Positions 1 through 7,090 of a stretch of 15,405 bases of DNA are shown here, one piece after another. Numbering within the stretch: position 1 is the first letter of the stretch; every line of letters begins with the position of its first letter. Under the pieces are notes generated by a model. That model was not told the DNA's origin, did not search any database, and was given only the letters and a program-made list of their open reading frames with translations. This DNA is from Deinococcus alpinitundrae. GTDB taxonomy: Bacteria > Deinococcota > Deinococci > Deinococcales > Deinococcaceae. The translations under genes and the position numbers were made by a program. The stretch is taken from the NCBI RefSeq assembly GCF_009982895.1, contig NZ_WXZL01000048.1:1-15405 (forward strand), given 5' to 3'.

Positions 1-11
1 CGTCCTGGCAT
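1..11 (-). CDS. 5' edge of a minus-strand gene, running out of the window
   Basis: An ATG at 11-9 on the minus strand is preceded by AAGGAG (complement of 17-22) at a 5-nt spacing, an excellent ribosome-binding site. Only three codons plus two bases (Met-Pro-Gly-) are inside the window, so nothing can be said about the product. The site lies about 80 nt downstream of the micro-ORF at 131-90 on the same strand, so the two could be cotranscribed. The call rests only on the start signal. Confidence 0.3.
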
Positions 12-89
12 TGAGGCTCCTTCGCGCTGTGAGCAGCCTAGCGGCTGGTCTGGGCGAAGTGGCTTGGCCGTTGGTCCGCTCGAGGGGGT

Positions 90-131
90 TCATTCCAGAA
101 TGTTCTGCCACCAGTCTTTGAACTTTGTCAT
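90..131 (-). CDS. 13-codon micro-ORF with its own ribosome-binding site
   Basis: Minus-strand ORF coding MTKFKDWWQNILE then TGA. It is preceded by AGGAG about 6 nt before the ATG, and an in-frame TAA lies 12 nt upstream, so the start is bounded. The peptide is amphipathic, with two Trp and alternating Lys/Asp. It could be a small peptide or leader ORF for the gene starting at 11, or a chance ORF in decayed DNA. No family is recognised. Confidence 0.25.
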   Translation of the reverse strand: MTKFKDWWQNILE

Positions 132-230
132 CGGATCTCCTGTTTACTCTTTCATTCTCGTGAGGTTGAAGATACTGATGTCAGGCGCTGTGAGCAACGG
201 CAAGTGCGTCTCAGATGACTCAGCTCCCAA

Positions 231-300
231 CGTTCACCAGGCTCCGCTGGGAATGACCGTCAGCACTTCGCGCTGGCGCTCGGGCTACTGCGGAGGTTGG
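231..300 (+). repeat. Dispersed repeat, copy A (about 70 bp)
   Basis: Starts CGTTCACCA, runs through GTCAGCAC(C)TTCGCGCTGGCGCT and ends CTACTGCGGAGGYTGG. It is closely similar to 2310-2381 in the same orientation. Copy A lacks one C after GTCAGCAC relative to copy B, which shifts the frame. In copy B's frame it reads as a hydrophobic Leu/Ala segment ending in Leu-Arg-Arg-Leu, so both are probably decayed pieces of one gene. Parent unknown. Confidence 0.6.
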
Positions 301-377
301 CGTTCGTGCTTTGTGCTGGGTCGTGTTCGGTGCCGCTGGTGGCTGCACATGAAGGCGAAAGCCCTATTGTAAAACCC

Positions 378-704
378 ATGCCTTGGTTCAATTTTCAAAG
401 ACGGGACGGCGATGATGCGCTGCTTCGTTCCGAGGAGGGCCAGCTGTACCGCATGCCGGTGGTCACCTCATTGACCTCCATTTCCTGGAGTGCCGACCCC
501 ATCCCAATGGCGCATTTTGAGGAACGGAGCGCTTGGAGCGTCGCATCCTTTCGAGGGGTTGAGAACAGTCTGCAAGGACAGCCGACGCATTCCACCGGTG
601 CCACAGCAGACATTGCCCGTGATGTTCATTTTAGGCGACTGGAAGCGCAGCCGCGGGTTGAGTACACCGGCGATCTGGAGCAGCTCAACGGGAACATGGC
701 ATGA
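378..704 (+). CDS. Possible 108-aa hypothetical protein
   Basis: ATG at 378 opens a 108-codon frame (MPWFNFQRRDGDDALLRSEE at the N-terminus, ending DLEQLNGNMA). The frame has a protein-like composition: many Asp/Glu, an aromatic-rich start and third positions moderately enriched in G/C. No domain is recognised and no signal peptide or membrane segment is visible. There is no clear ribosome-binding site before 378. The frame is open further upstream to about 297 and joins hydrophobic sequence that overlaps the end of repeat copy A, so this may be the 3' part of a larger decayed gene rather than an intact small one. Confidence 0.4.
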   Translation: MPWFNFQRRDGDDALLRSEEGQLYRMPVVTSLTSISWSADPIPMAHFEERSAWSVASFRGVENSLQGQPTHSTGATADIARDVHFRRLEAQPRVEYTGDLEQLNGNMA

Positions 705-925
705 CCTGTCATCGCCGCTCTTGACTACGGTTCAGGTTCGCATTATTGATCTCGACCAAAGTTAGCAACGCTTTTCGGCTTTCACGCGTGGGTATAGAAG
801 TAAAATCTTGCTCTGGGACAGCCCCTTTCTCGTCACGCCGTTGCAGACTTATGCAGAGATCAATATCGCCCGGCAGCGCCGGTCGTACCCAGGAACCCAG
901 GTGCCGTTTTTGCGGGAGGAGCCAT
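705..925. other. Intergenic stretch with no supportable gene
   Basis: About 220 bases between the possible 108-aa ORF and the stop of the arginase-like gene. The minus strand has a 108-codon frame (709-1035), but it overlaps the arginase gene out of frame and has no recognisable features. A minus-strand ATG at 925, directly after the arginase stop, closes after 21 codons. I see no terminator hairpin or RNA gene. Confidence 0.5.
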
Positions 926-1870
926 TCACTCAGCACGTCCCTGTTGAAGGAGAATGTCGGTGAACTTGCTGACGAACACACGCGCGACCGTGCCGTGGAG
1001 ATCCAGGTCCGGATCATAGATGGTGAGCTGAACACCGAGCGACCGCGGGTCTGACATGATCACGTCGAACAACAGGGCCAGCTCCTCGTAGGTGAGGCCG
1101 TCGGGCTGCGGCGAGTCCACTGCGGGCATCAGGTCGTGGTGCAAGGCGTCGAGGTCAAGATGAATCCACACGCCTTCAACCTCGGGACCGAGCGAGGCAA
1201 GCCCGGTACGCACCGCGTGCGACACACCCTCTGCTCTCATGTCTTGCAAGCTGCGGAAGTGGAAGCCCGCATCGCGGGCATGTGGGATCGGGGCGGCGCG
1301 CCTGGGTACCTCGTCGCGATTGGCGAGTGCAATGACGTGATGCGCAGCCACGTAGGGCCGTAAACCGTCGATGTTGGTGAGCACGCCCGGTCCCCAACCC
1401 GTGACGAGCGCCAGGTCCATCCCAGCGGCGCCGCCGGTGGAGGACTGCTCCGGAAGATAGAAGTCTGTGTGACCATCAATGAACAGCAGACCGTACGTGC
1501 CTTTACGACGCAGGGCAAGCATGGACCCAACAAGGATGCTGCAATCACCACCGACCACGACCGGGAAGTACCCCTCCGAGAGCACCTCATCAATCCCCTG
1601 AGCGAGGGTCTCGGCATACGAACGGATCGCCACGGCGTTCCGGATTCCTTCCAATGTCAGGCTTGACGAGGCGCTGTAGGCGGGTGCTTCGATCCGTTGA
1701 GTGAGGACGGGCTGAAGCTGGTGGGAGAGGCCGGCATGGGCGAGCGCCTCAGGCATGCGCCTCACGCCAGGCTCCCGGGACGGCTCAGGGGGTTGCAAGC
1801 CCAAGTTCGAAGGGGCCTCGATCAGGGCGAAGCGTTTCCCTTGACAGGTTGGTGGAATTTCAGTACTCAT
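926..1870 (-). CDS. Arginase/agmatinase-superfamily hydrolase (ureohydrolase fold)
   Basis: 314-aa protein of the ureohydrolase fold, which normally uses a binuclear Mn centre to hydrolyse C-N bonds of guanidino compounds. Family motifs in order: GGDCS at 107-111 (usually GGDHS), DGHTDF at 132-137 (usually DAHxD), HLDLDAL at 237-243 (usually SxDxDxxD), DGLTYEE at 257-263, and YDPDLD at 285-290. The Asp/His ligands D132, H134, D136, D239 and D241 are retained. The first His ligand is Cys110, and the substrate-contacting Glu of arginases (VEVNP context) appears replaced, with Ile near 284. It therefore belongs to the loosely annotated arginase family protein group, and the substrate cannot be named. 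The ATG at 1870 follows GGAG at 5 nt. It is monocistronic, with a transposase scar directly upstream. Confidence 0.92.
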   Translation of the reverse strand: MSTEIPPTCQGKRFALIEAPSNLGLQPPEPSREPGVRRMPEALAHAGLSHQLQPVLTQRIEAPAYSASSSLTLEGIRNAVAIRSYAETLAQGIDEVLSEGYFPVVVGGDCSILVGSMLALRRKGTYGLLFIDGHTDFYLPEQSSTGGAAGMDLALVTGWGPGVLTNIDGLRPYVAAHHVIALANRDEVPRRAAPIPHARDAGFHFRSLQDMRAEGVSHAVRTGLASLGPEVEGVWIHLDLDALHHDLMPAVDSPQPDGLTYEELALLFDVIMSDPRSLGVQLTIYDPDLDLHGTVARVFVSKFTDILLQQGRAE

Positions 1871-1921
1871 GATCGCTCCAAAAGAGACATTGACCCAGCT
1901 TCCTTCGTGATGTTGATCTGC

Positions 1922-2128
1922 TCACCGAGTGCTTTGACCCTGGCGATGGTCAAGCAAGAACTGGGAGGGGTCAAGTTCGAGCAGGCGAGCAGTTTGAGTC
2001 AGGGACTTGAAGATGGCTAAGGCTTGCCTGCCCGCGGTGGTCTTGCTGCATAGCTTACGGGATCGGATTCGTGCCACCCAGTGCTGAGGCGCGACGAGGT
2101 GTTTGACCTCGCTGCTGTAGCTCTCATG
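1922..2128 (-). pseudogene. Transposase C-terminal fragment, IS66-like (tentative)
   Basis: Minus-strand open stretch of 69 codons ending in TGA at 1924-1922. It contains TTAGRQALAIFKSLTQTAR followed by LLELDPSQFLLDHR. This resembles the C-terminal tail of IS66-type transposases (S/T-rich turn, then AxxFxSLxxTAR and a short Pro-containing end). No start codon or catalytic region remains. The family assignment is from pattern memory only; another DDE transposase is possible. It lies 50 nt upstream of the arginase-like gene, whose promoter may sit in or next to this scar. Confidence 0.4.
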
Positions 2129-2229
2129 GCCCGCGCAATTGCTGGCGCAAACGATCAGTGCAGCTGACGAGCGGCTTGTACTGAGTCAGCAGGAAGTGCG
2201 CATAGCTTTTGACTCCGAGAGAGCCCAGC
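2121..2229 (+). pseudogene. Short ISL3-like transposase scrap, shared with 5362-5425
   Basis: The plus strand reads QLLAQTISAADERLVLSQQE in one frame. It is near-identical to the segment at 5362-5425 (PLRQTLSAADERLVLSQLRQ) and to 5183-5220 (AADERLVLSQQE). The pattern fits the region of ISL3-family transposases that follows the DNA-binding part (L-x-x-DE-x-x-L-x-x-L-x-x-xH). Only about 35 codons are left. Three copies within 3.3 kb point to related element remains or local duplication. Confidence 0.4.
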
Positions 2230-2309
2230 AATCTAATGCCATACGGTGAGTGAGGTCTTTCAGCTTATATTCGACTGACTCTAGACGTGGATTTCACGGA
2301 CGAGTAGAC

Positions 2310-2381
2310 CGTTCACCACAGTGGACCTGGGAATACTCGTCAGCACCTTCGCGCTGGCGCTGGCGCTACTGCGGAGGCTGG
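2310..2381 (+). repeat. Dispersed repeat, copy B (about 70 bp)
   Basis: Partner of 231-300, same orientation. Here the frame stays open: VDLGILVSTFALALALLRRL followed by a further hydrophobic stretch and a stop near 2442. It looks like a membrane-protein fragment whose parent I do not recognise. The rest of 2230-2667 holds no gene I can support. Confidence 0.6.
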
Positions 2382-2667
2382 TGTTGGGAGTGGTGGGAGC
2401 TTGGAGGGCGGAGACTGGAGCGAGCAGGGCACAGAGACCAAGCTGAGGCAGCCAGTTCCACACACGCTTTATCGTGGGAAACACCGTGCAGGAGCCGCCT
2501 GCTCTGGCCAGACAGTAAGTCGCCCCGTCGCACCCTATATGGTGTTCAGAAATCTGAGACCGTGGCACAAGCAGCCGATTCAATGCCGCCTCCATTCAGG
2601 CTCGGCCCACACTGAGTTTCAGCATTCAGGCTGGAGAACTGAAACGCTGGGCGAGCAAGATGAGTGC

Positions 2668-3321
2668 ATGCAAGTCGCTGAGCTGATCGTTACCAACCCC
2701 GAGGCGGGCCAGGCCCTTGAGGCAGTCGGCTTCCTGGGCAAGTTCCTCCACCCGATCTCGCCCAGCGAAGTCGCGCGCGCGCTTGGCATGCCCGCCAATC
2801 TGGCGCATCACCACGCGCGGAAGTATTGCCGCCTGGGGCTGCTCTTCGAAGTCGGTCGGCTGAAGGGCCGGGTGCACTATCAGTTGACTGCCCGCACTTT
2901 CAAGGTGCCGGAGGACCTCATCACCCCTGGCGCATACGCGCAGATGGTGCACCGCAGCGCCGAGGCGTACCTGGCGGCCTATGAGCGCTCGGCGGCCCTC
3001 AGTGAGCGCCCCGACCCGTTCTGGACCATCTGCTCCTTTGGAGACACGGCCACACCGACACCGTCCGACCCCACGCGCCGCGCGACCAGCGAAGCCCGGC
3101 CCGCCTACCTTCTGCGCCGCACCCTGGCCCTCTCCCCGGAGCGCTACCGACAACTGCAGGCCCAACTCGACGCCCTGATCCAGGCCGAGCCGGATGACCG
3201 GGCGACCCTGGGGACCCTCCCCTGTACCTTCACGCTCCTGGTCTTCGAAGGTGCTCTAGACCTTGGGTCCAACAACAGCACGACCATCAGTTCGTTTATG
3301 GATCTCCAGGACCCGGCGTGA
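2668..3321 (+). CDS. Winged-helix transcriptional regulator, coupled to the ABC exporter
   Basis: 217-aa protein from ATG 2668 (MQVAELIVTNPEAGQALEAV). Residues about 28-75 form an ArsR/GntR-like winged helix: PSEVARALGMPANLAHHHAR is a plausible helix-turn-helix, followed by GLLFEVGRLKGRVHYQLT as a wing. The C-terminal 120 residues are helical and unassigned, perhaps ligand-binding. The open frame extends upstream to 2401, but that part is low-complexity and crosses repeat copy B, so 2668 is preferred even though no strong ribosome-binding site precedes it. The stop overlaps the GTG of the exporter gene (GTGA at 3318-3321), indicating translational coupling. It probably controls the exporter in response to a substrate. 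The regulator call is good; its ligand is unknown. Confidence 0.75.
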   Translation: MQVAELIVTNPEAGQALEAVGFLGKFLHPISPSEVARALGMPANLAHHHARKYCRLGLLFEVGRLKGRVHYQLTARTFKVPEDLITPGAYAQMVHRSAEAYLAAYERSAALSERPDPFWTICSFGDTATPTPSDPTRRATSEARPAYLLRRTLALSPERYRQLQAQLDALIQAEPDDRATLGTLPCTFTLLVFEGALDLGSNNSTTISSFMDLQDPA

Positions 3322-5168
3322 GTGCCGGGGTACCGCTGCAAGCCGGTTGGCGGGCCCTCGGGGTGCTGCCCGAGGCGTTGCGGCTGATTCGCACTGCGGC
3401 CGGACGCGACTTTGCCCTGAGTGCAGTCGCCCTGATCCTGACTGGGCTGGTACCTGCCGCCCTGGGGTACACGGCCAAACGCCTCGTCGACGACCTGATT
3501 GGTGGACAGGGGTTTCACGCCGGTGTGATCGTGCTCCTCGTGGTTCAGTTCGCGTTGGCCCTGCTGGCCCTCCTGGGGCAGGCGGGATCGGATTACTGGC
3601 GGGCAGCGACACGGGAGCGCCTGCAGCGGTATCTGAGACTGCGGGTCGCGGCGCACGCTGCCCGCTTGGACCTGGCGTACTTCGAATTGCCGGGCAATTA
3701 CGACACGTTCGCCAAGGCCCACGACGAGCTGGGGTACCGGCCCTTTCTGATGATGTACGCCCTTATTTTCGCCGCGCAGCAGGCCGCCACGGTGCTCGGC
3801 TTTTTCGTGGCTGTGCTCGCCTTCCAGCCGCTGCTGGCCCTGGCGCTGGGTGTGGCCGCACTCCCCACCCTCTTTGCAGCAGGCAAGAGCGGCAGCGAAA
3901 CCCACAGCTCCAACGACCTGACGACCCCGGAGGGCCGCCGCGCTGCCTACCTGGAAGAACTCCTGATCCGGGACCAAGCCGCCAAGGAGGTGAGGCTGTA
4001 TGGCCTGGCACCCGGCTTCGTGGCCCAGCTGGCCGATCACACGACGCGGATGGTGGCCGAAAAGTTACGCGTTGAGCGGCGCAAGAACGGGCGCTTTGCC
4101 CTGGCGGGCGTGAGCGGTCTCCTGACCGAGGCGCTCGCCCTGGGCTTCGTGGTCTGGCGGGTGGCCAATCATGCCGCCAGCCTGGGCGATTTGATTCTGA
4201 TGGTCGCGGCGCTCGCTGGGGTGCGCTCGGGCCTGACCCGGATGCTCGCCCAGCTCGGCGAGGTGTACGAGAACAGCTTATTCTTCCAGAACTTGACCCG
4301 ATTTCTGGATGAGCGGCCCGGTTTAGTCGCGCCAACCAGCCCGCAGCCAATGTGCGTGAGAACAGCCCCGACCCTGCGTCTGGAGGACGTGACGTTCAGC
4401 TATCCAGGAGCGGCTCGCCCGGTCTTCGCCCATCTGACCCTCGAGCTGCGTGGGGGGCAGACCACCGCGCTTGTGGGGATCAACGGCGCGGGCAAGACGA
4501 CGCTCGTCAAGCTCTTGACTCGGCTGTACGATCCGCAGGAGGGCCGGGTCACACTGGACGGCACCGACCTACGTGACTTCGACCCCAGCGAATACCGTGC
4601 CCAAATCGGGGCGGTGCTGCAGGATTTCACCCGCTACCAGCTGAGTGCGCGCGAGAACATCACCCTGGGCTTGATCGGGGCCAACCACCGGGAGGAACGG
4701 CTGCATCAGGCCGCTCAGCAGGCGGGAGCATCAGCACTGATCGAAGGCTTGCCGGACGGCTGGGACACCCTGCTGGGGCGGCAGTTTCATGTGCGCGGCC
4801 AGGATCTCTCAGGGGGGCAGTGGCAGCGTATTGCACTGGCGCGGGCACTGTACCGAGACGCGCCCGTGCTGTTACTCGACGAGCCCACAGCGGCCCTGGA
4901 CGCGGAGACCGAGGCGGAGCTGTTTGCCAAGTACCGTGACTTGACCCGTGGAAAGACGACCCTGTTGATCACCCACCGCTTCAATACGGTGCGTCTGGCA
5001 GATCGGATCATCGTCTTGGAAGGCGGTCAGGTGATCGAGGATGGGACCCATGCGGAGCTCCTGCGCCTCGGCGGGCGGTATGCCGAGATGTACGCGGTAC
5101 AAGCAGAGACTTACCAGATGGCCCCGGATATCGAGCTGCTAGAACAGGCAACAGTTGGGGGACAGTAG
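3318..5168 (+). CDS. Type I ABC exporter, fused permease and ATPase
   Basis: 616-aa ABC exporter half-transporter that should act as a dimer in the cytoplasmic membrane. The N-terminal half carries membrane segments (about 35-55, 70-92, 150-195, 250-300). The nucleotide-binding domain follows from about 350: Walker A GINGAGKTT at 387-395, Q-loop VLQDF, signature LSGGQ at 497-501, Walker B LLLLDEP with D521/E522, and H-loop His553 (ITHR). There is no N-terminal C39 peptidase domain, so it is not a leader-cleaving bacteriocin exporter. The GTG start overlaps the stop of the regulator gene by 4 nt. The substrate could be a lipid, drug or peptide and cannot be told from sequence. It lies about 7 kb from the peptide-maturation operon with mobile debris between, so a functional link is only a possibility. 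Confidence 0.95.
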   Translation: MSAGVPLQAGWRALGVLPEALRLIRTAAGRDFALSAVALILTGLVPAALGYTAKRLVDDLIGGQGFHAGVIVLLVVQFALALLALLGQAGSDYWRAATRERLQRYLRLRVAAHAARLDLAYFELPGNYDTFAKAHDELGYRPFLMMYALIFAAQQAATVLGFFVAVLAFQPLLALALGVAALPTLFAAGKSGSETHSSNDLTTPEGRRAAYLEELLIRDQAAKEVRLYGLAPGFVAQLADHTTRMVAEKLRVERRKNGRFALAGVSGLLTEALALGFVVWRVANHAASLGDLILMVAALAGVRSGLTRMLAQLGEVYENSLFFQNLTRFLDERPGLVAPTSPQPMCVRTAPTLRLEDVTFSYPGAARPVFAHLTLELRGGQTTALVGINGAGKTTLVKLLTRLYDPQEGRVTLDGTDLRDFDPSEYRAQIGAVLQDFTRYQLSARENITLGLIGANHREERLHQAAQQAGASALIEGLPDGWDTLLGRQFHVRGQDLSGGQWQRIALARALYRDAPVLLLDEPTAALDAETEAELFAKYRDLTRGKTTLLITHRFNTVRLADRIIVLEGGQVIEDGTHAELLRLGGRYAEMYAVQAETYQMAPDIELLEQATVGGQ

Positions 5169-5182
5169 AGGGGTCACCGATG

Positions 5183-5628
5183 CTGCCGCTGACGAGCGGC
5201 TCGTGCTGAGTCAGCAGGAAATGCTCATGCCTCACCTCGATCACCGGCTTGCAATCGCTTGAGCAGCATAGGAAACCTCAGGGGGCGTGTGTATGGTGGT
5301 GGGCTGCATAAGGTTGAGCCGAGTGAGTTGCTGAAGACGTCGGCTGGTTCGGTGATCGAAGCGGCTCGCGCAGCCGCTGCGGCAAACGCTCAGCGCGGCC
5401 GACGAGCGGCTTGTGCTGAGTCAGCTGCGACAGCGGCATCTTTGGTCCTTAGCCTCTGCGTACCGGCTCTGTACTGTTCTCCTTCCGTACGGGAGCCGAC
5501 CTTAAGGCGTGGAGGACGCTCGCACAGATGGTGTTGACAACTGTATGCGTTCATCGGGGCGAACATCGAAGGAACTGTAGAGCCGGGCCAGCCAGTCCTG
5601 ACCGCTTGACGCTACCCGCAGCGGGTGC
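5183..5628 (+). pseudogene. Heavily decayed ISL3-family transposase remnant
   Basis: No single frame is open, but successive frames give ISL3-like pieces in the right order. These are PHLDHRLA at about 5230, then NLRGRVYGGGLHKVE (resembling the G-Y-x-G-G-x-x-x-V segment), then PLRQTLSAADERLVLSQLRQ followed by RHLWSLASAYRL at about 5374-5470. After these come LKAWRTLAQ at about 5504, and LYAFIGANIEGTVEPGQPVL plus LTLPAAGA near the end (resembling the segment before the WSNG-x-x-EG motif). At least four frameshifts separate them. The segment AADERLVLSQ appears twice, suggesting an internal duplication or two recombined copies. It is non-functional and fills the gap between the ABC exporter and the hydrolase. 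Confidence 0.55.
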
Positions 5629-5640
5629 TTGAGTCGGGCC

Positions 5641-6396
5641 ATGAAACAACTCGCCAGCTTGGTGCTGACCGTGGTCTGCGGCTTCGCGCTCGCCGGTGGT
5701 AGTGGTCCCGTTAGTGGCATTCGGGCCGTCACCTTCCAGGCGGCGGACGGGTTCACGGTGTACGCCGACTACACCCCCGCGGCTCCAGGTGCCCCGGTCC
5801 TGCTTCTGTTTCATCAGACCGAGAACAACAAGTCCGAGTACGCCGACATCGCTCCGCAGTTTCACCGTCTGGGCTTTGCTACGCTGGCCGTTGATGCCCG
5901 CAGTGGTCACGCCACCCACGCGGGCGATAACCGCAACCTTACGGCCGAGGCGTATGAGCAGAAGACGGGCAACACCGCCGGTGACGAGCAAGCCCTTCCC
6001 GATCTGGAAGCGGCACTCGCCTGGGCCAAGCGTGCCGACGGATCGCGCCGCGTGATGGTGGTTGGGAGCAGCTACAGTGCCAATCTGGTGCTGCTGCTTG
6101 CCGCGCGCCACCCACGGGACGTGCAGGGTGTCTTGTCGTTCTCCCCCCAGGCCAACGAGGCCACCCTCAAGCTGGCACCCACTGTGAGGACGCCCGTCTT
6201 CATCACCTCGGCGGCCAGCGTCGACGAGATCGAGGACGCCAGGGCCATCGAGCGGGTGCTGGGCAGCGCGAAAAAGCTTCAGTACGTCCCGACCACCGGG
6301 CCACACGGCGCGTTGGCGCTCTCCCCGCGGTTCAATCCCAGCGGCAACACCGGATACTGGAAAGCCGTAACAGCCTTCCTGAACGGGCTGAAATAA
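5641..6396 (+). CDS. Exported alpha/beta hydrolase, dienelactone-hydrolase-like
   Basis: 251 aa from ATG 5641. The N-terminus MKQLASLVLTVVCGFALAGG is a classic signal peptide, so the enzyme should be secreted or cell-envelope-located; a TTG at 5629 would add only four residues and is not needed. The fold shows PVLLLFHQTE (oxyanion-loop strand), nucleophile elbow VVGSSYSAN (G-x-S-x-S, a variant of GxSxG), an acid candidate in the SVDEIEDA loop, and catalytic His in TGPHGALAL. Such enzymes hydrolyse esters or lactones; the substrate is unknown. It is monocistronic. No strong ribosome-binding site is visible, and the upstream DNA is ISL3 debris, so its present promoter is unclear. Confidence 0.93.
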   Translation: MKQLASLVLTVVCGFALAGGSGPVSGIRAVTFQAADGFTVYADYTPAAPGAPVLLLFHQTENNKSEYADIAPQFHRLGFATLAVDARSGHATHAGDNRNLTAEAYEQKTGNTAGDEQALPDLEAALAWAKRADGSRRVMVVGSSYSANLVLLLAARHPRDVQGVLSFSPQANEATLKLAPTVRTPVFITSAASVDEIEDARAIERVLGSAKKLQYVPTTGPHGALALSPRFNPSGNTGYWKAVTAFLNGLK

Positions 6397-6403
6397 AAGA
6401 AAA

Positions 6404-6433
6404 GGGCAGTCCTGGACGGCAGTGGGCCTGCCC
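6404..6433 (+). terminator. Possible hairpin terminator after the hydrolase gene
   Basis: GGGCAG at 6404-6409 pairs with CTGCCC at 6428-6433 across an 18-nt loop, 8 nt after the hydrolase stop. An A-rich tract precedes it and only CGTTTCT follows. The long loop and weak U-tract make it a modest candidate. Confidence 0.35.
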
Positions 6434-6574
6434 CGTTTCTGCGTCGTTGAGGTTAAGCGGCTGTCGCTCGAGGTTCGAAGTCAGCAGGTGTCAAGTCGCC
6501 TAGAAGTCATCCAGAACATCAGGACAGGGTGACATCAATGCTGTAACAGAGGGGTTCATCGGCAAATCGTTTAA

Positions 6575-6760
6575 CCCAAAGCCTACCGGGAGTTCAACAG
6601 CCGCCTAGCGCGGCTTGAGGGAAAGTCATCGGAGAATTTCTGGATGATTTCTCATGGTTCAAAAGTTGTAATTCTTCAACACGATCTTGGCAAGGCAAAT
6701 GCTCAGGAACCACCTGCGACTCCACTTCCCTATACGGGCACATATGCTAGGAAGGACACC
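6575..6760 (+). pseudogene. Coding-like remnant directly upstream of a small membrane protein
   Basis: After a stop at 6572 the frame stays open into the downstream gene and reads PKAYREFNSRLARLEGKSSE, then NFWMISHGSKVVILQHDLGK. The residues look like real protein, but the frame has no good start: ATG 6644 has only a poor ribosome-binding site. I treat it as the truncated end of an unknown gene. The alternative is that the membrane protein really begins at 6644 with a soluble N-terminal extension. The bases at 6434-6574 hold nothing I recognise. Confidence 0.3.
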
Positions 6761-7045
6761 ATGCTGAACTACCTCAAGCAAAAACCCTTTTGGTGGAAGG
6801 TGTGGTTCGTTGTGTTGATTATCGTGACGGGAATCCTTGGGCACATTTCGAATGCTGTGTTTCCACGTGGCGACCCGGCCAATGCGGGGGGCCGGTACAT
6901 TCTGCTCGCGCTCATGACGCTGAGCATCAGCGTCATGGCCAATATGATCTTTGACTGGCGCAGAAAGTGGGGAATGAAAAAATGGTGTCTATTCACGCTG
7001 TACGCTTTTATCTCGATGGCGATGACTGAAATGACGAGGATGTAA
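6761..7045 (+). CDS. Small membrane protein, three predicted spans
   Basis: 94 aa from ATG 6761, chosen because AGGAAGG lies about 6 nt upstream. Hydrophobic segments: WWKVWFVVLIIVTGILGHI (about 11-29), YILLALMTLSISVMANMIF (about 46-64) and WCLFTLYAFISMAMT (about 75-89). These are separated by Lys/Arg-rich loops (FDWRRKWGMKKW), so the loops probably face the cytoplasm. No family is recognised. Its codons are more A/T-rich than those of the neighbours, suggesting recent acquisition. It is bounded 28 nt downstream by the left end of the IS5-type element. Confidence 0.6.
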   Translation: MLNYLKQKPFWWKVWFVVLIIVTGILGHISNAVFPRGDPANAGGRYILLALMTLSISVMANMIFDWRRKWGMKKWCLFTLYAFISMAMTEMTRM

Positions 7046-7072
7046 TGTTCTGATGCCTTCTCCTTCTCTTAT

Positions 7073-7090
7073 TAGACCTCCTGCGAAAGT
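7073..7090 (+). repeat. Left terminal inverted repeat of the IS5-family element
   Basis: TAGACCTCCTGCGAAAGT is the exact reverse complement of 7982-7999. The first two bases (TA) are probably the target duplication rather than the element. Confidence 0.85.

Noticed and set aside
709..1035. 108-codon minus-strand frame with a GDIDL string resembling a nucleotidyltransferase motif
   Set aside because: It overlaps the arginase-like gene out of frame and lacks the GS motif and distal Asp of that family; chance similarity.
3144..4040. Long minus-strand open frame (298 codons) opposite the ABC exporter gene
   Set aside because: It is Gln/Gly/Arg-rich with no domain, and it mirrors the third-position G/C bias of the clearly real ABC transporter on the other strand.
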